A stretch of DNA of 64,000 nt from Duganella radicis (GTDB lineage: Bacteria; Pseudomonadota; Gammaproteobacteria; Burkholderiales; Burkholderiaceae_D). This document shows positions 18,700-27,799 of this stretch, piece by piece. A program made the position numbers and the translations under genes. The stretch covers positions 1 through 64,000 of the forward strand of contig NZ_WNKY01000018.1 of the NCBI RefSeq assembly GCF_009720825.1. The letters are read 5' to 3'. The notes beneath the pieces are model-generated. The model made no database searches. It saw only the letters and a list, made by a program, of their open reading frames with translations, and was not told the origin of the DNA. Numbering within the stretch: position 1 is the stretch's first letter; the number at the start of each line of letters is the position of its first letter.

Positions 18700-19617
18700 T
18701 CAGATTCGACCCAGCAGCAGGTACTCGATCAGTGCTTTTTGAATGTGCAGGCGGTTTTCCGCCTCGTCCCACACCACCGATTGCGGGCCGTCGATGACGT
18801 CGGCCGAGACTTCCTCGCCCCGGTGGGCCGGCAGGCAGTGCATGAACAGCGCGTCCGGCGCGGCGCGCGCCATCTTGGCGCTGTCGACGATCCAGCCGTC
18901 GAAGGCTTTCAGGCGGGCGGCGTTTTCCTCTTCGTAGCCCATGCTGGTCCAGACGTCGGTGTTGACCAGGTGCGCGCCCTCGCAGGCGTCGGCCGGGTTG
19001 GCGAACAAGGTGAAACGGTCGGTGGAGACCAGCGACATGTCCATCTCGTAGCCGTGCGGCGTCGAGACGTTGACGTGGAAGCCGAATACCTCCGCCGCTT
19101 GCAGCCAGGAGTACAGCATGTTGTTGGCGTCGCCCACCCAGGCCACGGTCTTGCCGGTGATCGAGCCGCGGTGCTCGATGTAGGTGAAGATGTCGGCGAA
19201 TACCTGGCAGGGGTGATGTTCGTTGGTCAGGCCGTTAATCACCGGCACGCGCGAATTGGCGGCGAAACGCTCGATGATGTCCTGGCCGAAGGTGCGCACC
19301 ATGATGATGTCGCACATGCGCGACATGACCTGGCCGGCGTCTTCCACCGGCTCGCCGCGGCCCAGTTGGGAATCGCGGGTGTTGAGGTAAATGGCGGCGC
19401 CGCCCAGCTGGTGCATGCCGGCCTCGAACGAGAGGCGGGTGCGGGTCGAGTTCTTGTCGAACACCATGACCAGCGTGCGGTCGATCATCGGGTGGTAGAT
19501 CTCGTAATTCTTGAACTTGCGCTTGATGATGCGCGCGCGTTCGATCACGTACTCATACTCGTCCAGCGTGAGGTCGGAAAATTGCAGGTAATGCTTGATC
19601 GGTTTTTGGATAGGCAT
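18700..19617 (-). CDS. argF: ornithine carbamoyltransferase
   Basis: ArgF makes citrulline from ornithine and carbamoyl phosphate. The 305-residue product carries the carbamoyl-phosphate motif STRTR in DKNSTRTRLSFE, the HPCQ segment (NEHHPCQVFAD) and the ornithine-binding HCLPAHRGEE. An in-frame extension reaches 19692, but the ATG at 19617 is chosen because family homology begins there and a -10 box lies at 19655-19660. The product of this enzyme feeds ArgG encoded next. Confidence 0.96.
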   Translation of the reverse strand: MPIQKPIKHYLQFSDLTLDEYEYVIERARIIKRKFKNYEIYHPMIDRTLVMVFDKNSTRTRLSFEAGMHQLGGAAIYLNTRDSQLGRGEPVEDAGQVMSRMCDIIMVRTFGQDIIERFAANSRVPVINGLTNEHHPCQVFADIFTYIEHRGSITGKTVAWVGDANNMLYSWLQAAEVFGFHVNVSTPHGYEMDMSLVSTDRFTLFANPADACEGAHLVNTDVWTSMGYEEENAARLKAFDGWIVDSAKMARAAPDALFMHCLPAHRGEEVSADVIDGPQSVVWDEAENRLHIQKALIEYLLLGRI

Positions 19618-19654
19618 AATGACAACTGACAGATGGCTGTAGCTCAGCCGAACA

Positions 19655-19660
19655 ATTATA
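19655..19660 (-). promoter_or_regulatory. probable -10 box of the argFG promoter
   Basis: Read on the minus strand this is a perfect TATAAT, 38 bases before the argF start. A weak TTAGCC lies 19 bases further up. No clear ARG box was recognised. Confidence 0.45.
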
Positions 19661-19728
19661 AAGGTAATTCGGCGGGCGGGGCTAATTACCACAGATTATG
19701 CTCGTCGGGGCGGCGCTCGTGCGCGATA

Positions 19729-19742
19729 TGTAGTATATTACA
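19729..19742. promoter_or_regulatory. candidate GntR operator
   Basis: TGTAGTATATTACA is a 14-base near-palindrome (12 of 14 positions symmetric) eight bases before the GntR regulator start. Spacing and composition suit a FadR-subfamily operator (GT-N-AC arms), suggesting autoregulation. Confidence 0.45.
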
Positions 19743-19749
19743 CATTACC

Positions 19750-20415
19750 ATGCCGATTCCCGCCCATACTCCCGCCATCGCCCGTCCTCTGGCCCGCACC
19801 GAGGTCTACCGCACCCTGAAACAATGGATCGTCGATCTGACCCTGCAACCGGAGGAAACCATCCGCGACCTCGATCTGGCCGAGCGCCTTGGCGTGTCGC
19901 GCACGCCGGTGCGCGAAGCCCTGCGCCAGCTGGAGGACGAGGGGCTGGTGGTGACCAGCTTCCACAAGTGGACCAAGGTGGCGCCGGCCGAGCCGGCCGA
20001 GGCCATGCAGCTGTATCCGGTGGTGGCGGCGCTGGAGGGCATGGCGGTCCGGCTGGCCCTGGCGCATCTCACCGCCGGGGATCTGGCCGCGCTCGATCAC
20101 AGCAACCGCGCGCTGGAACAGGCCATCCAGCAGGGCGACAGCGCCGCCGCCACCCGGCTGGACATGCAATTCCACGGCTTGCTGGTCGAGCGCAGCGGCA
20201 ATGCCGAGATCGCCCGCCTGCTGGCCACGCTGCGGCCGCGCATCCAGCGCATCGAGCTGGCGTATTTTGGCGACCAGCCGATGGCGCTGGAATCGGTGCG
20301 CGATCACCAGGCCGTGCTGGCGGCGCTGCGCGACGGCGACGCCGATGCCGCCTGCGCCGCCGTTCAACGCAACTGGGAGTGGCAGCATACGCCGCTGCCG
20401 TCCATCAAGGAGTAG
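19750..20415 (+). CDS. GntR family (FadR subfamily) transcriptional regulator
   Basis: A 221-residue regulator: N-terminal winged helix (about residues 15-80) with the recognition segment LAERLGVSRTPVREALRQLEDEGLV, and a C-terminal all-helical FCD ligand-binding domain (about 90-215) with the Asp and His metal ligands suggested by LDMQFHGLLV and DHQAVLAALRDGD. An upstream in-frame extension was rejected because homology begins at MPIPAHTPAI and the palindrome lies just before. It is followed after four bases by an isochorismatase-like gene and then a PLP enzyme, which it probably controls. The ligand is unknown. Confidence 0.85.
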   Translation: MPIPAHTPAIARPLARTEVYRTLKQWIVDLTLQPEETIRDLDLAERLGVSRTPVREALRQLEDEGLVVTSFHKWTKVAPAEPAEAMQLYPVVAALEGMAVRLALAHLTAGDLAALDHSNRALEQAIQQGDSAAATRLDMQFHGLLVERSGNAEIARLLATLRPRIQRIELAYFGDQPMALESVRDHQAVLAALRDGDADAACAAVQRNWEWQHTPLPSIKE

Positions 20416-20419
20416 CACC

Positions 20420-20947
20420 ATGAGCACCGCACTGATCGTCATCGATTTCCAGAACGCCGTTTTCATCGCGCCGGCGGCGCATCGGGCCGGGCTGGTGCTG
20501 GAGCGCATACGCGGGCTGATCGCGGCGGCGCGCGCCGCCAAGGTGCCGGTGGTCTACGTGCAGCACGCGGAACCGGATTGCGAATGGGAGGAGGGCAGCG
20601 ACAGCTGGCGCTTCCCGCCAGCGATCGCGCCGCAGCCGGGCGACTTCGTCAGCGCCAAGCGCCAGTGCGACGCCTTCTTCGGCACCGGGCTGCGGGCCTG
20701 GCTGAATCAGCGGGCGATCACCCATGTGGTGATCTGCGGCTATGCCACCGAGTTCTGCATCGACACCAATGTGCGCCACGCCGCCAGCAGCGGCCTGGCC
20801 GTGACGGTGGCGGCCGATGCGCACACCACGCGCGACCGCCCGCACCTGGAGGCGGTGCGCATCATCGAGCACCATCAGGCCATCTGGCGCGGTTTCGGCG
20901 GCATCCAGCTGATCGACAGCGACGCCGTGCGCTTCGTGGAGGCGTGA
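20420..20947 (+). CDS. isochorismatase-like cysteine hydrolase
   Basis: A 175-residue hydrolase with the family's catalytic triad: Asp9 in VIDFQN, Lys80 in SAKRQCD and Cys113 in ATEFCIDTNVR, with the cis-peptide region just before the Cys. Such enzymes hydrolyse amides or isochorismate-type ethers (nicotinamidase, N-carbamoylsarcosine amidase, biuret hydrolase and relatives); the exact substrate is not evident. It sits between the GntR regulator and a PLP-dependent lyase with four-base gaps, so the three form an operon. Confidence 0.85.
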   Translation: MSTALIVIDFQNAVFIAPAAHRAGLVLERIRGLIAAARAAKVPVVYVQHAEPDCEWEEGSDSWRFPPAIAPQPGDFVSAKRQCDAFFGTGLRAWLNQRAITHVVICGYATEFCIDTNVRHAASSGLAVTVAADAHTTRDRPHLEAVRIIEHHQAIWRGFGGIQLIDSDAVRFVEA

Positions 20948-20951
20948 GGCC

Positions 20952-22094
20952 ATGGCCAAGCTCGTCACCGAACTGCTGCAACCGCCTGAGCACATCCCGC
21001 CCGGCTTCGCGTCGCTGAGCCAGGGCGTGTTTCACGCCTCCACCATCCTGTTTCCCGACGTCGCCTCGTTCCTGCGACGTCAGGAGCAGGCCGGGGTCGG
21101 CTACAGTTACGGCCAGAACGGCACGCCGACCCAGTACGCGCTGGCGGAAAAGCTGGCGCAGCTCGAAGGCGGCGGCCATACCATGCTGGTGCCCAGCGGG
21201 CTGGCGGCGATCACGCTGGTCAGCAGCCACGTGCTGTCGGCCGGCGACCATGTGCTGCTGCCGGCCGCCGTCTACGGGCCGACGCTGAGTGTGACGCGCG
21301 AACTGTTCGGCAAATGGGGCGTGCGTTGCAGCGTGTACCAGCACAGCGGCGCCGATATCGGTCAGTTGTTCGAACCGCGCACGCGGCTGGTGTGGGTGGA
21401 GAGCCCGGCCTCCAATTTGCTGGAAATGCAGGATGTGCCGGCGATTGTGGCGGCGGCGCATGCGCATGGCGCGCTGGTGGCGATGGACAACACCTGGGCC
21501 ACGCCGCTGGGCTTCCGGCCGCTGGCGCATGGCGTCGACTTCTCGATACAGGCCCTGACCAAGTACGTGGGCGGCCATTCGGATCTGCTGATGGGCGCCG
21601 TGACGGTGGCCGATCCGCGGCGCTATCAGGAACTGCGCCAGACCGGCGAATTGCTGGGCTATTACGTGCCGCCCGACGAGTGCTTCCTTGCGCTGCGCGG
21701 CTTGCAGACCCTGGGCCTGCGGCTGGAGCGCCACTTCGCCTCGGCGCTGGCGATGGCGCGGATGCTGGAGCGGCAGGCGGCGGTGGCCACTGTGCACTAT
21801 CCGCCGCTGCCGTCCGATCCGGGCCATGCGCTGTGGCGGCGCGATTTCAAACTGGGCAGCGGGCTGCTGTCGTTCACGCTGCGCCAGCCGGGATTGCCGG
21901 CGGTGGAGGCCTTTGTGGCAGCCCTGCGCTTTTTCAGGCTGGGCAACAGCTGGGGCGCGGTCCACAGCCTGGTGGCGGTGGCGCCGCTACAGAAGCCACG
22001 TGAAGGCTGGCTGATCCGCCTGCACATCGGCCTGGAAGATGTCGATGACTTGCTGGAGGATGTGCGGCAGGCGCTGGCCGCCGTGTCGCCGTGA
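20952..22094 (+). CDS. Cys/Met metabolism PLP-dependent enzyme (cystathionine beta-lyase-like)
   Basis: A 380-residue fold-type I PLP enzyme of the trans-sulfuration family (MetC, MetB, MetY group). Lys204 in QALTKYVGGHSDLLMG should form the Schiff base; YSYGQNGTPTQ carries the PLP phosphate-contact Tyr, and AMDNTWATP the Asp that holds the ring nitrogen. The pattern favours beta-elimination of cystathionine or a related thioether, but a different amino-acid substrate is possible given its partner hydrolase and regulator. The stop codon directly abuts that of the convergent kinase gene. Confidence 0.82.
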   Translation: MAKLVTELLQPPEHIPPGFASLSQGVFHASTILFPDVASFLRRQEQAGVGYSYGQNGTPTQYALAEKLAQLEGGGHTMLVPSGLAAITLVSSHVLSAGDHVLLPAAVYGPTLSVTRELFGKWGVRCSVYQHSGADIGQLFEPRTRLVWVESPASNLLEMQDVPAIVAAAHAHGALVAMDNTWATPLGFRPLAHGVDFSIQALTKYVGGHSDLLMGAVTVADPRRYQELRQTGELLGYYVPPDECFLALRGLQTLGLRLERHFASALAMARMLERQAAVATVHYPPLPSDPGHALWRRDFKLGSGLLSFTLRQPGLPAVEAFVAALRFFRLGNSWGAVHSLVAVAPLQKPREGWLIRLHIGLEDVDDLLEDVRQALAAVSP

Positions 22095-24926
22095 TCAGTG
22101 GTAGATCTGGCTGGCGGCCGGCTGCTGGTGCTCCGGCGCGGTCAGCGGCAGGTCCAGCGTGAAGGTGGTGCCCTCGCGCGAGCTGTGCACGGAAATCAGC
22201 CCGCCCATCAGCGACGTGACGATGTTGTAGCTGATCGACAGGCCCAGCCCGCTGCCGCCCTGTCCCAGCTTGGTGGTGAAGAAGGGATCGAAGATGCGCG
22301 ACATGTGCTCGGGCGCGATGCCGCTGCCGTTGTCGCGGAAGGTCACCAGCACCCGGCCCTCGACCGGCGTGTGCGCGCGCAGCCACATGCCGCCGCTGCC
22401 GGCGCGGGTGAAGGCGTGCAGCAGGGCGTTGTTGATGAAGTTGGCGATCACCTGGCCGTAGGGGCCGGGATAGCTGTCCAGCACGATGGTGTCCGGGACG
22501 TCGGTGTCGATGCGGTGGCTGGAGGCGCGGATGCGGTTCATCATGGTGGCGATCACTTCCTGCGACACCTGCGCCAGGTTGAACTGGCGGCGCTGCTCGG
22601 TGGTGCGGTCGACCGCTACCTGCTTGAAACTGTTGACCAGGTTGGCGGCGCTGGTCAGGCCGCGCATCACCAGCTCGTGCGCCTTGCGCGCGTCCTCCAG
22701 ATAGGTGGCCAGCGATGAGCGTTTCAGGCCGCTGCCGTTCATCTGCGCTTCCAGTTCCTCGGTCTTTTGCGCCAGCGTGCTGGCGATCAGCAGGCTGTTG
22801 CCGATCGGCGTATTCAGCTCGTGCGCCACGCCGGCCATCAGCGCGCCCAGCGCGGCCAGCTTTTCCTGCGACACCAGCTGGGTCTGCGCATCTTTCAATT
22901 GCCGGTACGCCTCGGCGTTGTCGAGCGCGATGGCGCCGTAGGCGCACAAGGTGCGGAAGATCAGGCGCTCGCGCGCGCCGTAGGCGTTGGCCTGCTTGCT
23001 TTGCACCGTCATCACGCCCAGCGCGCGCTCGCCCACCAGCAGCGGCACGTACAGCGCGCTGGTCATCAGCTCGGTGCCGGGGGCGAGGAAGATGTCGTCC
23101 GGGCCGGCGTCGGCCACGTAGATTTCGGTGCGCTCGCGCAGGCTGCGGGCGGCGTTGGCGCGCGGGTTGTCGATCTCGATGGTGTTGCCGGCCAGCGGCT
23201 GGCCATTCTCGATGCCGAACACGCGGCGGATGGTGTCGTGGCCCGGGTCGCACAGATAAATCGCCAGCGAATGGGCCGGCAGCAGCGCCTGCACGTGGCG
23301 GTGCAGCGCCTTGAACACGGCGCCGGCGTCGAGGTGGGTGGTGATCTCCTGGCCGATGACCGACAGGCGTTCCAGCGTGGCGGTGGTCTGTTGCAGCAAC
23401 TGCACGCGGCGCACCTCGGCGGCCGCTAGCTCGCGGTGATGCAAACCTTCGGCACGCGCATGCTCGGTCTGGTGCTGCACCTGCATGGCGATGGCGCGAT
23501 TGGTGGCGTCCTGGCTATGGGTCTTTTCGCGCGCGGCGGCGGCCAGCTGGGCCGACAGGTAAGCCTTGCGGTAATCGCCGATCTGCGCGTATTCGCGCGC
23601 CAGCGCGTCGTGCAGGTCGCCGGGCAGGGTGTAGCCGTTGATGTGGCCGGCCACCGCCAGCGCCTGGTGCAGGAAGTGCAGGGTGGCGTTGGGCTCGGTC
23701 ATGCCGGCCGGCGCCGGCAGCCGGTGGCGCAGATGGATCACCGACATCACGCGCAGCGCCGCCACGTGGTTGTACAGATTGGCCTGTTCCTGCGCCAGCG
23801 CGGCGGCCTGTTCCGCCATCGCCAGCGCTTCCTGCGGACGGTCGAGGAAGCACAGCGCGTGCGCCTGCCCGCGCCGGGCGATGCTCAGGAAGTCGGCGTG
23901 CCGCAGGGCCGTGCCGCGCGCCTGCAATTTGCGGAAGGCGTCCAGCGCGGCGGTGTAGTCGGCCTTGTCCAGCCACAGGTCGCCCAGGTAGTGCAGGGCG
24001 GTGGCGTAGCTGCGCGCGCCGGACAGCGGTGCCAGGATGTGCAGCGCTTCTTGCAGCAGCTCCTCGGTGGCGTCCAGCCGGCCCAGCCGGCGCATGGTGT
24101 CGGCGGTGTGCATCAGGCAGACGCCGATGCTGCGCGGCCAGCCGGCGCGGCGCGCCAGCCCGAGCGCGCTTTCCATCCATTCCAGCGCCGCGTGGTGGTC
24201 GTTGAGGATGGTGAAGTCGAGGCCGATGTTGACGGCGGCGGTGATCGCCATGCGCAACTGGCCGGTTTCCAGCGCCGCCTCGTAGCAGCGCAGGTAGTGG
24301 CCGGCGGCGGCGCCGAAATCGCTGGCCTGGCTGGCGGCCAGGCCGTAGTAGTCGTAGATCCAGCTGGCCACGGCCGGCAGCGCCTCCTCCTGCGGCGTGA
24401 AGCGCTGGCTCCAGCGCCGCTGTGCGCTGGGCAGGTCGTGCAGCACGCTCCAGCGGGCGTTGACGGCGTCGGCGATGGCGCAGCGCTGGGCGTCGCCGGC
24501 TTCGCGCGCGGCGCCGGCCATGTGTTCGAGTTCGGCTTCGGCGCGCGGGTGGTCGCCGCTGTCGATGGCGATCCAGGCGCGCAGCCAGTGGGCGTCGGCG
24601 CGGCCGAGCGGCTGGCCGATGGCGGCGAAGCGGGCGCAGGCCTCGGCCGCCTGTTCCTCCGCGTCCTCCAGCCGGCCGGACAGCCAGGTGGCCTCGGCGC
24701 GCACCAGCAGGAAGCGGGTGGCGATGGCCTGGGCGTCCGCCGCGGGCAGGCCGGCGGCCGGCAGCAGGGTCAGGCCTTCGGCGGCCAGTTCCAGGGCGCG
24801 CGGCGTGTCGCGCTGGCGCAGGTGCCAGCACAGCGGCAGCAGCACCGGGAGGCGCGCGGGACCGTGCAGGGGCGGCAGGGCGGCCTCCCAGTCGGCTATC
24901 GCGTCTTCCAGCGCAAACATGTCCAT
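22095..24926 (-). CDS. TPR-GAF sensor histidine kinase
   Basis: A 943-residue cytosolic kinase. The first 500 or so residues are helical, TPR-like repeats; a coiled coil follows (about 470-535); then a GAF domain (about 540-690, FRTLCAYGAIALDNAEAY at its end); a HisKA domain with phospho-His in GVAHELNTPIGNS (about residue 720); and a HATPase_c domain with NFINNALLHAF, DNGSGIAPEH and GGSGLGLSIS (about 830-935). There is no transmembrane segment or receiver, and no response regulator lies next to it, so it is an orphan kinase. TPR repeats suggest control by a protein or peptide partner. Confidence 0.88.
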   Translation of the reverse strand: MDMFALEDAIADWEAALPPLHGPARLPVLLPLCWHLRQRDTPRALELAAEGLTLLPAAGLPAADAQAIATRFLLVRAEATWLSGRLEDAEEQAAEACARFAAIGQPLGRADAHWLRAWIAIDSGDHPRAEAELEHMAGAAREAGDAQRCAIADAVNARWSVLHDLPSAQRRWSQRFTPQEEALPAVASWIYDYYGLAASQASDFGAAAGHYLRCYEAALETGQLRMAITAAVNIGLDFTILNDHHAALEWMESALGLARRAGWPRSIGVCLMHTADTMRRLGRLDATEELLQEALHILAPLSGARSYATALHYLGDLWLDKADYTAALDAFRKLQARGTALRHADFLSIARRGQAHALCFLDRPQEALAMAEQAAALAQEQANLYNHVAALRVMSVIHLRHRLPAPAGMTEPNATLHFLHQALAVAGHINGYTLPGDLHDALAREYAQIGDYRKAYLSAQLAAAAREKTHSQDATNRAIAMQVQHQTEHARAEGLHHRELAAAEVRRVQLLQQTTATLERLSVIGQEITTHLDAGAVFKALHRHVQALLPAHSLAIYLCDPGHDTIRRVFGIENGQPLAGNTIEIDNPRANAARSLRERTEIYVADAGPDDIFLAPGTELMTSALYVPLLVGERALGVMTVQSKQANAYGARERLIFRTLCAYGAIALDNAEAYRQLKDAQTQLVSQEKLAALGALMAGVAHELNTPIGNSLLIASTLAQKTEELEAQMNGSGLKRSSLATYLEDARKAHELVMRGLTSAANLVNSFKQVAVDRTTEQRRQFNLAQVSQEVIATMMNRIRASSHRIDTDVPDTIVLDSYPGPYGQVIANFINNALLHAFTRAGSGGMWLRAHTPVEGRVLVTFRDNGSGIAPEHMSRIFDPFFTTKLGQGGSGLGLSISYNIVTSLMGGLISVHSSREGTTFTLDLPLTAPEHQQPAASQIYH

Positions 24927-24978
24927 GACACCCCCAAGGCTAATTGCCTCAAAGCATTATAGACACAAAACCTTGTTT

Positions 24979-25881
24979 TTAATACAGGGTCTGTGAGGAT
25001 TCATGCAAGAGCTGGCCGTACAGGGTATGCCGCATCCTGGCGATCTTGCCCTCTTCGACGGCGGCCAGCACCGCGCACTGGGGTTCGATCAGGTGGCGGC
25101 AATTGTAGAACTTGCAGTGCCCGAGGTATGGCGCAAATTCTACGAAAGCGCGCTCCAGCATGCCCTCGCTCAGATGGTAGAGGCCGAACTCCTGGAAGCC
25201 GGGCGAATCGATGATGGCCGAATCCGGCCCCAGCTCGGGCAGGGTGTACAGGCGGGTGAAGGTGGTGGTGTGCTTGCCGGTGTCCAGCGCGGCCGAGATT
25301 TCGCGGGTGGCGATGTCGGCTTCCGGGATCAAGAGGTTGATCAGCGAGGACTTGCCCATGCCGGACTGGCCGATCAGGATCGACGACTGGCCGGCCAGCA
25401 GCGGTTTCAGCAGGGCCAGGGTTTGCTCCGGCCGGCCCTTGGCCGACACCTCGTGCACCGGGTAGCCCAGCGCGGCGTAGGGCGCCACGCGGGCGCGGGT
25501 GCGTTCCAGCGCCTCCACCACGTCGGTCTTGTTGAGGATCAGGTGGGCCTTGATGCCGGCCGCCTCGGCCGCCACCAGCGCGCGCGAGACCAGGTCGTCG
25601 GTGAAGCCGGGCTCGGTGGCCACCACGATGAACAGCTGGGTCAGATTGGCGGCCAGCAGCTTCGACTTGTACTGGTCCGAGCGGTACAGCAGGGTCTTGC
25701 GCTCTTCGATCTGGTCGATCACGCCCTGGTCGGGCGAGGTCAGGGTGATGTGGACGATGTCGCCCACGGCCACATTGGTCTTCTTGCCGCGCGTGACGCA
25801 TTGCAGCTTGAGGCCGTCCGACTCCGCCAGGTAGTGGCGGCCGTGGGCGGCGATGATGGTGGCGGTGCGCTGATCACTCAT
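24979..25881 (-). CDS. rsgA: ribosome small-subunit-dependent GTPase RsgA
   Basis: RsgA checks late 30S subunit assembly using GTP. The 300-residue product has an N-terminal OB fold, a circularly permuted GTPase with G motifs in the order [17 protein letters not shown] and DSPGF, and a C-terminal zinc finger ([16 protein letters not shown]). The start at 25881 overlaps the stop of the M48 peptidase gene by four bases; the frame continues upstream only as a shadow inside that gene. Confidence 0.96.
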   Translation of the reverse strand: MSDQRTATIIAAHGRHYLAESDGLKLQCVTRGKKTNVAVGDIVHITLTSPDQGVIDQIEERKTLLYRSDQYKSKLLAANLTQLFIVVATEPGFTDDLVSRALVAAEAAGIKAHLILNKTDVVEALERTRARVAPYAALGYPVHEVSAKGRPEQTLALLKPLLAGQSSILIGQSGMGKSSLINLLIPEADIATREISAALDTGKHTTTFTRLYTLPELGPDSAIIDSPGFQEFGLYHLSEGMLERAFVEFAPYLGHCKFYNCRHLIEPQCAVLAAVEEGKIARMRHTLYGQLLHESSQTLY

Positions 25882-27149
25882 GCTTGCGCCGCCAGTTTCA
25901 GTTGACGGATGCGCACGCTGGCCGGCGGGTGCGAGTCGTAGAAGGCCGAGTGCAGCGGATCGGGCGTCAGGGTCGAGGCATTGTCCTCGTACATTTTCAC
26001 CAGCGCCGAGACCAGGTCGCGGGCGTCGGTGTGCCGGGCGGCGAAGGCGTCCGCCTCGAACTCGTGCTTGCGCGAACCGATCGAGGTCAGCGGGTTGAAC
26101 AGGAAGGTGAACACCGGCAGCACCAGCATGAACAGCAGCAGCACCATGGCGTCGTTGCTTTGCCCCGGCAGGGCCAGCGGGTTGACGCCCAGGCCGTCGT
26201 AGAACCACGGCTGGTTTTTCAGGTAGCCAAGCAGGGCCAGGAAGCCCAGCGACAGCGCGAAGATCGCGGCCAGGCGCTTGACGATGTGCTTGAGCTTGAA
26301 GTGGCCCAGCTCGTGCGCCAGCACCGCCTCGATCTCCTGCGGCTGCAAGCGCGCCAGCAGGGTGTCGAAGAAGACGATGCGCTTGCTGGCGCCGAAGCCG
26401 GAGAAGTAGGCGTTGCCGTGGGCGCTGCGCTTGGAGCCGTCCATCACGAACAGGCCGCGCGAGGCAAAGCCGACGCGGGCGATCAGCGCTTCGATGCGCG
26501 CCTTGAGCGATGCGTCCGCCAGCGGCGTGAACTTGTTGAACAGCGGCAGGATCAGGTTGGGCGCCAGCACCATCATCAGCAGTTGGAAGCCGGTCCACAC
26601 CACCCAGGTGTACAGCCACCACAGGTCGCCGGCCTTGGCCATCAGGGTCAGCACCACCCACAGCAGCGGCAGGCCGAGCGCGATGCCGACGCCGGTCCAC
26701 ATGATCAGATCCTTGAAGAACAGGCCCTTGCCCATCTTGTTGAAGCCGAAGCGCTGCTCCAGCCCGAACTGGCGGTAGTAGTCGAACGGCAGGCTGACGG
26801 CGCCGGCGATCACGCTGTAGGCGCCGACCAGGGCGATCTGGTACCACATGCCGGGGCCGGTGACGGCGAACACTTGCAGCGACAGCCATTGCAGGCCGCC
26901 CAGCAGGGTAAAGCCGACCAGCACCAGGGTGTCGACCATCAGCGTCAGCAGGCCATACCTGGTGCGGGCGATGGTGTAGTCGGCCGCCTTCTGGTGGGCG
27001 GCCAGGGGGATTTTCTCAGCGAATTCGGCCGGCACGGCGCTGCGGTGCGCCAGCACGTGACGGATGTGGCGCGAGGCCAGCCAGAAGCGGACCAGCAGGG
27101 TCAAAATGATGAAAGATACGAACAAAATCGAAAACGCAAGTGAATACAT
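25878..27149 (-). CDS. M48 family membrane metallopeptidase (Ste24-like)
   Basis: A 423-residue polytopic membrane protease of the CAAX prenyl protease 1/Ste24 type. Several hydrophobic segments precede the zinc motif HELGH at residues 279-283; the third ligand Glu is probably in [13 protein letters not shown] further down. It begins with a membrane helix ([21 protein letters not shown]) and has two more hydrophobic helices around residues 60-120 and further ones at 150-210 and 300-345. Bacterial members degrade misfolded membrane or periplasmic proteins. It is translationally coupled to rsgA, a pairing common in betaproteobacteria. Confidence 0.9.
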   Translation of the reverse strand: MYSLAFSILFVSFIILTLLVRFWLASRHIRHVLAHRSAVPAEFAEKIPLAAHQKAADYTIARTRYGLLTLMVDTLVLVGFTLLGGLQWLSLQVFAVTGPGMWYQIALVGAYSVIAGAVSLPFDYYRQFGLEQRFGFNKMGKGLFFKDLIMWTGVGIALGLPLLWVVLTLMAKAGDLWWLYTWVVWTGFQLLMMVLAPNLILPLFNKFTPLADASLKARIEALIARVGFASRGLFVMDGSKRSAHGNAYFSGFGASKRIVFFDTLLARLQPQEIEAVLAHELGHFKLKHIVKRLAAIFALSLGFLALLGYLKNQPWFYDGLGVNPLALPGQSNDAMVLLLFMLVLPVFTFLFNPLTSIGSRKHEFEADAFAARHTDARDLVSALVKMYEDNASTLTPDPLHSAFYDSHPPASVRIRQLKLAAQA

Positions 27150-27202
27150 TCTGTGCCTGTGAGAAAATGGCGGATTCGGATTAATTTAGCCAAGAGAGAA
27201 TT

Positions 27203-27799
27203 ATGTCACAAGCTACTGATTTGCCAGAAGATTCCGCTGCCGCGCCAGTGACGCCGCGTCAGAACGAGTTCAACCTGGTGTGGGTCGATATGGAAATGAC
27301 CGGCCTGGAACCGGACACCGACCGCATTATCGAAGTTGCCATGGTGATCACGGACATGCACCTGAACGTGCTGGCCGAAGGCCCGGTGATGGCCATCCAC
27401 CAGTCGGACGAAACGCTGGACAAGATGGACGCCTGGAACAAGGGCACCCACGGCCGCTCGGGCCTGACCGAGCGCGTGAAGGCGTCGACCATTTCGGAAG
27501 CCGAGGCGGAAGAGGAGCTGATCAAGTTCATGAAGCTGTGGGTACCGAAGGGCAAGGCGCCGATGTGCGGCAACACCATCGGCCAGGACCGCCGCTTCAT
27601 GGTGCGCTACATGCCGAAGCTGGAAGCCTACTTCCACTACCGGAATATCGACGTCTCCACGCTGAAAGAGCTGGGCAAGCGCTGGAAGCCGGAAATGGTG
27701 AGCGGCTTCAAGAAAGCGCAAAAGCACACCGCGCTGGCCGACATCGTCGAATCGATCGAAGAACTGAAGTACTACCGCGAGCATTTCATCAAACTGTGA
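27203..27799 (+). CDS. orn: oligoribonuclease
   Basis: Orn is the 3'-5' exoribonuclease that degrades di- to pentaribonucleotides, including pGpG from cyclic-di-GMP turnover. The 198-residue protein shows the DEDDh residues: Asp and Glu in [11 protein letters not shown], Asp in [10 protein letters not shown], and His/Asp in [11 protein letters not shown]. It is about 15 residues longer at the N-terminus than the E. coli enzyme. Its stop overlaps the start of the next gene by one base (TGATG). Confidence 0.96.
   Translation: MSQATDLPEDSAAAPVTPRQNEFNLVWVDMEMTGLEPDTDRIIEVAMVITDMHLNVLAEGPVMAIHQSDETLDKMDAWNKGTHGRSGLTERVKASTISEAEAEEELIKFMKLWVPKGKAPMCGNTIGQDRRFMVRYMPKLEAYFHYRNIDVSTLKELGKRWKPEMVSGFKKAQKHTALADIVESIEELKYYREHFIKL

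Noticed and set aside
25882..26889. Long upstream extension of the rsgA frame
   Set aside because: It lies inside the M48 peptidase gene in another frame and has no RsgA-like sequence; ATGA overlap supports the start at 25881.
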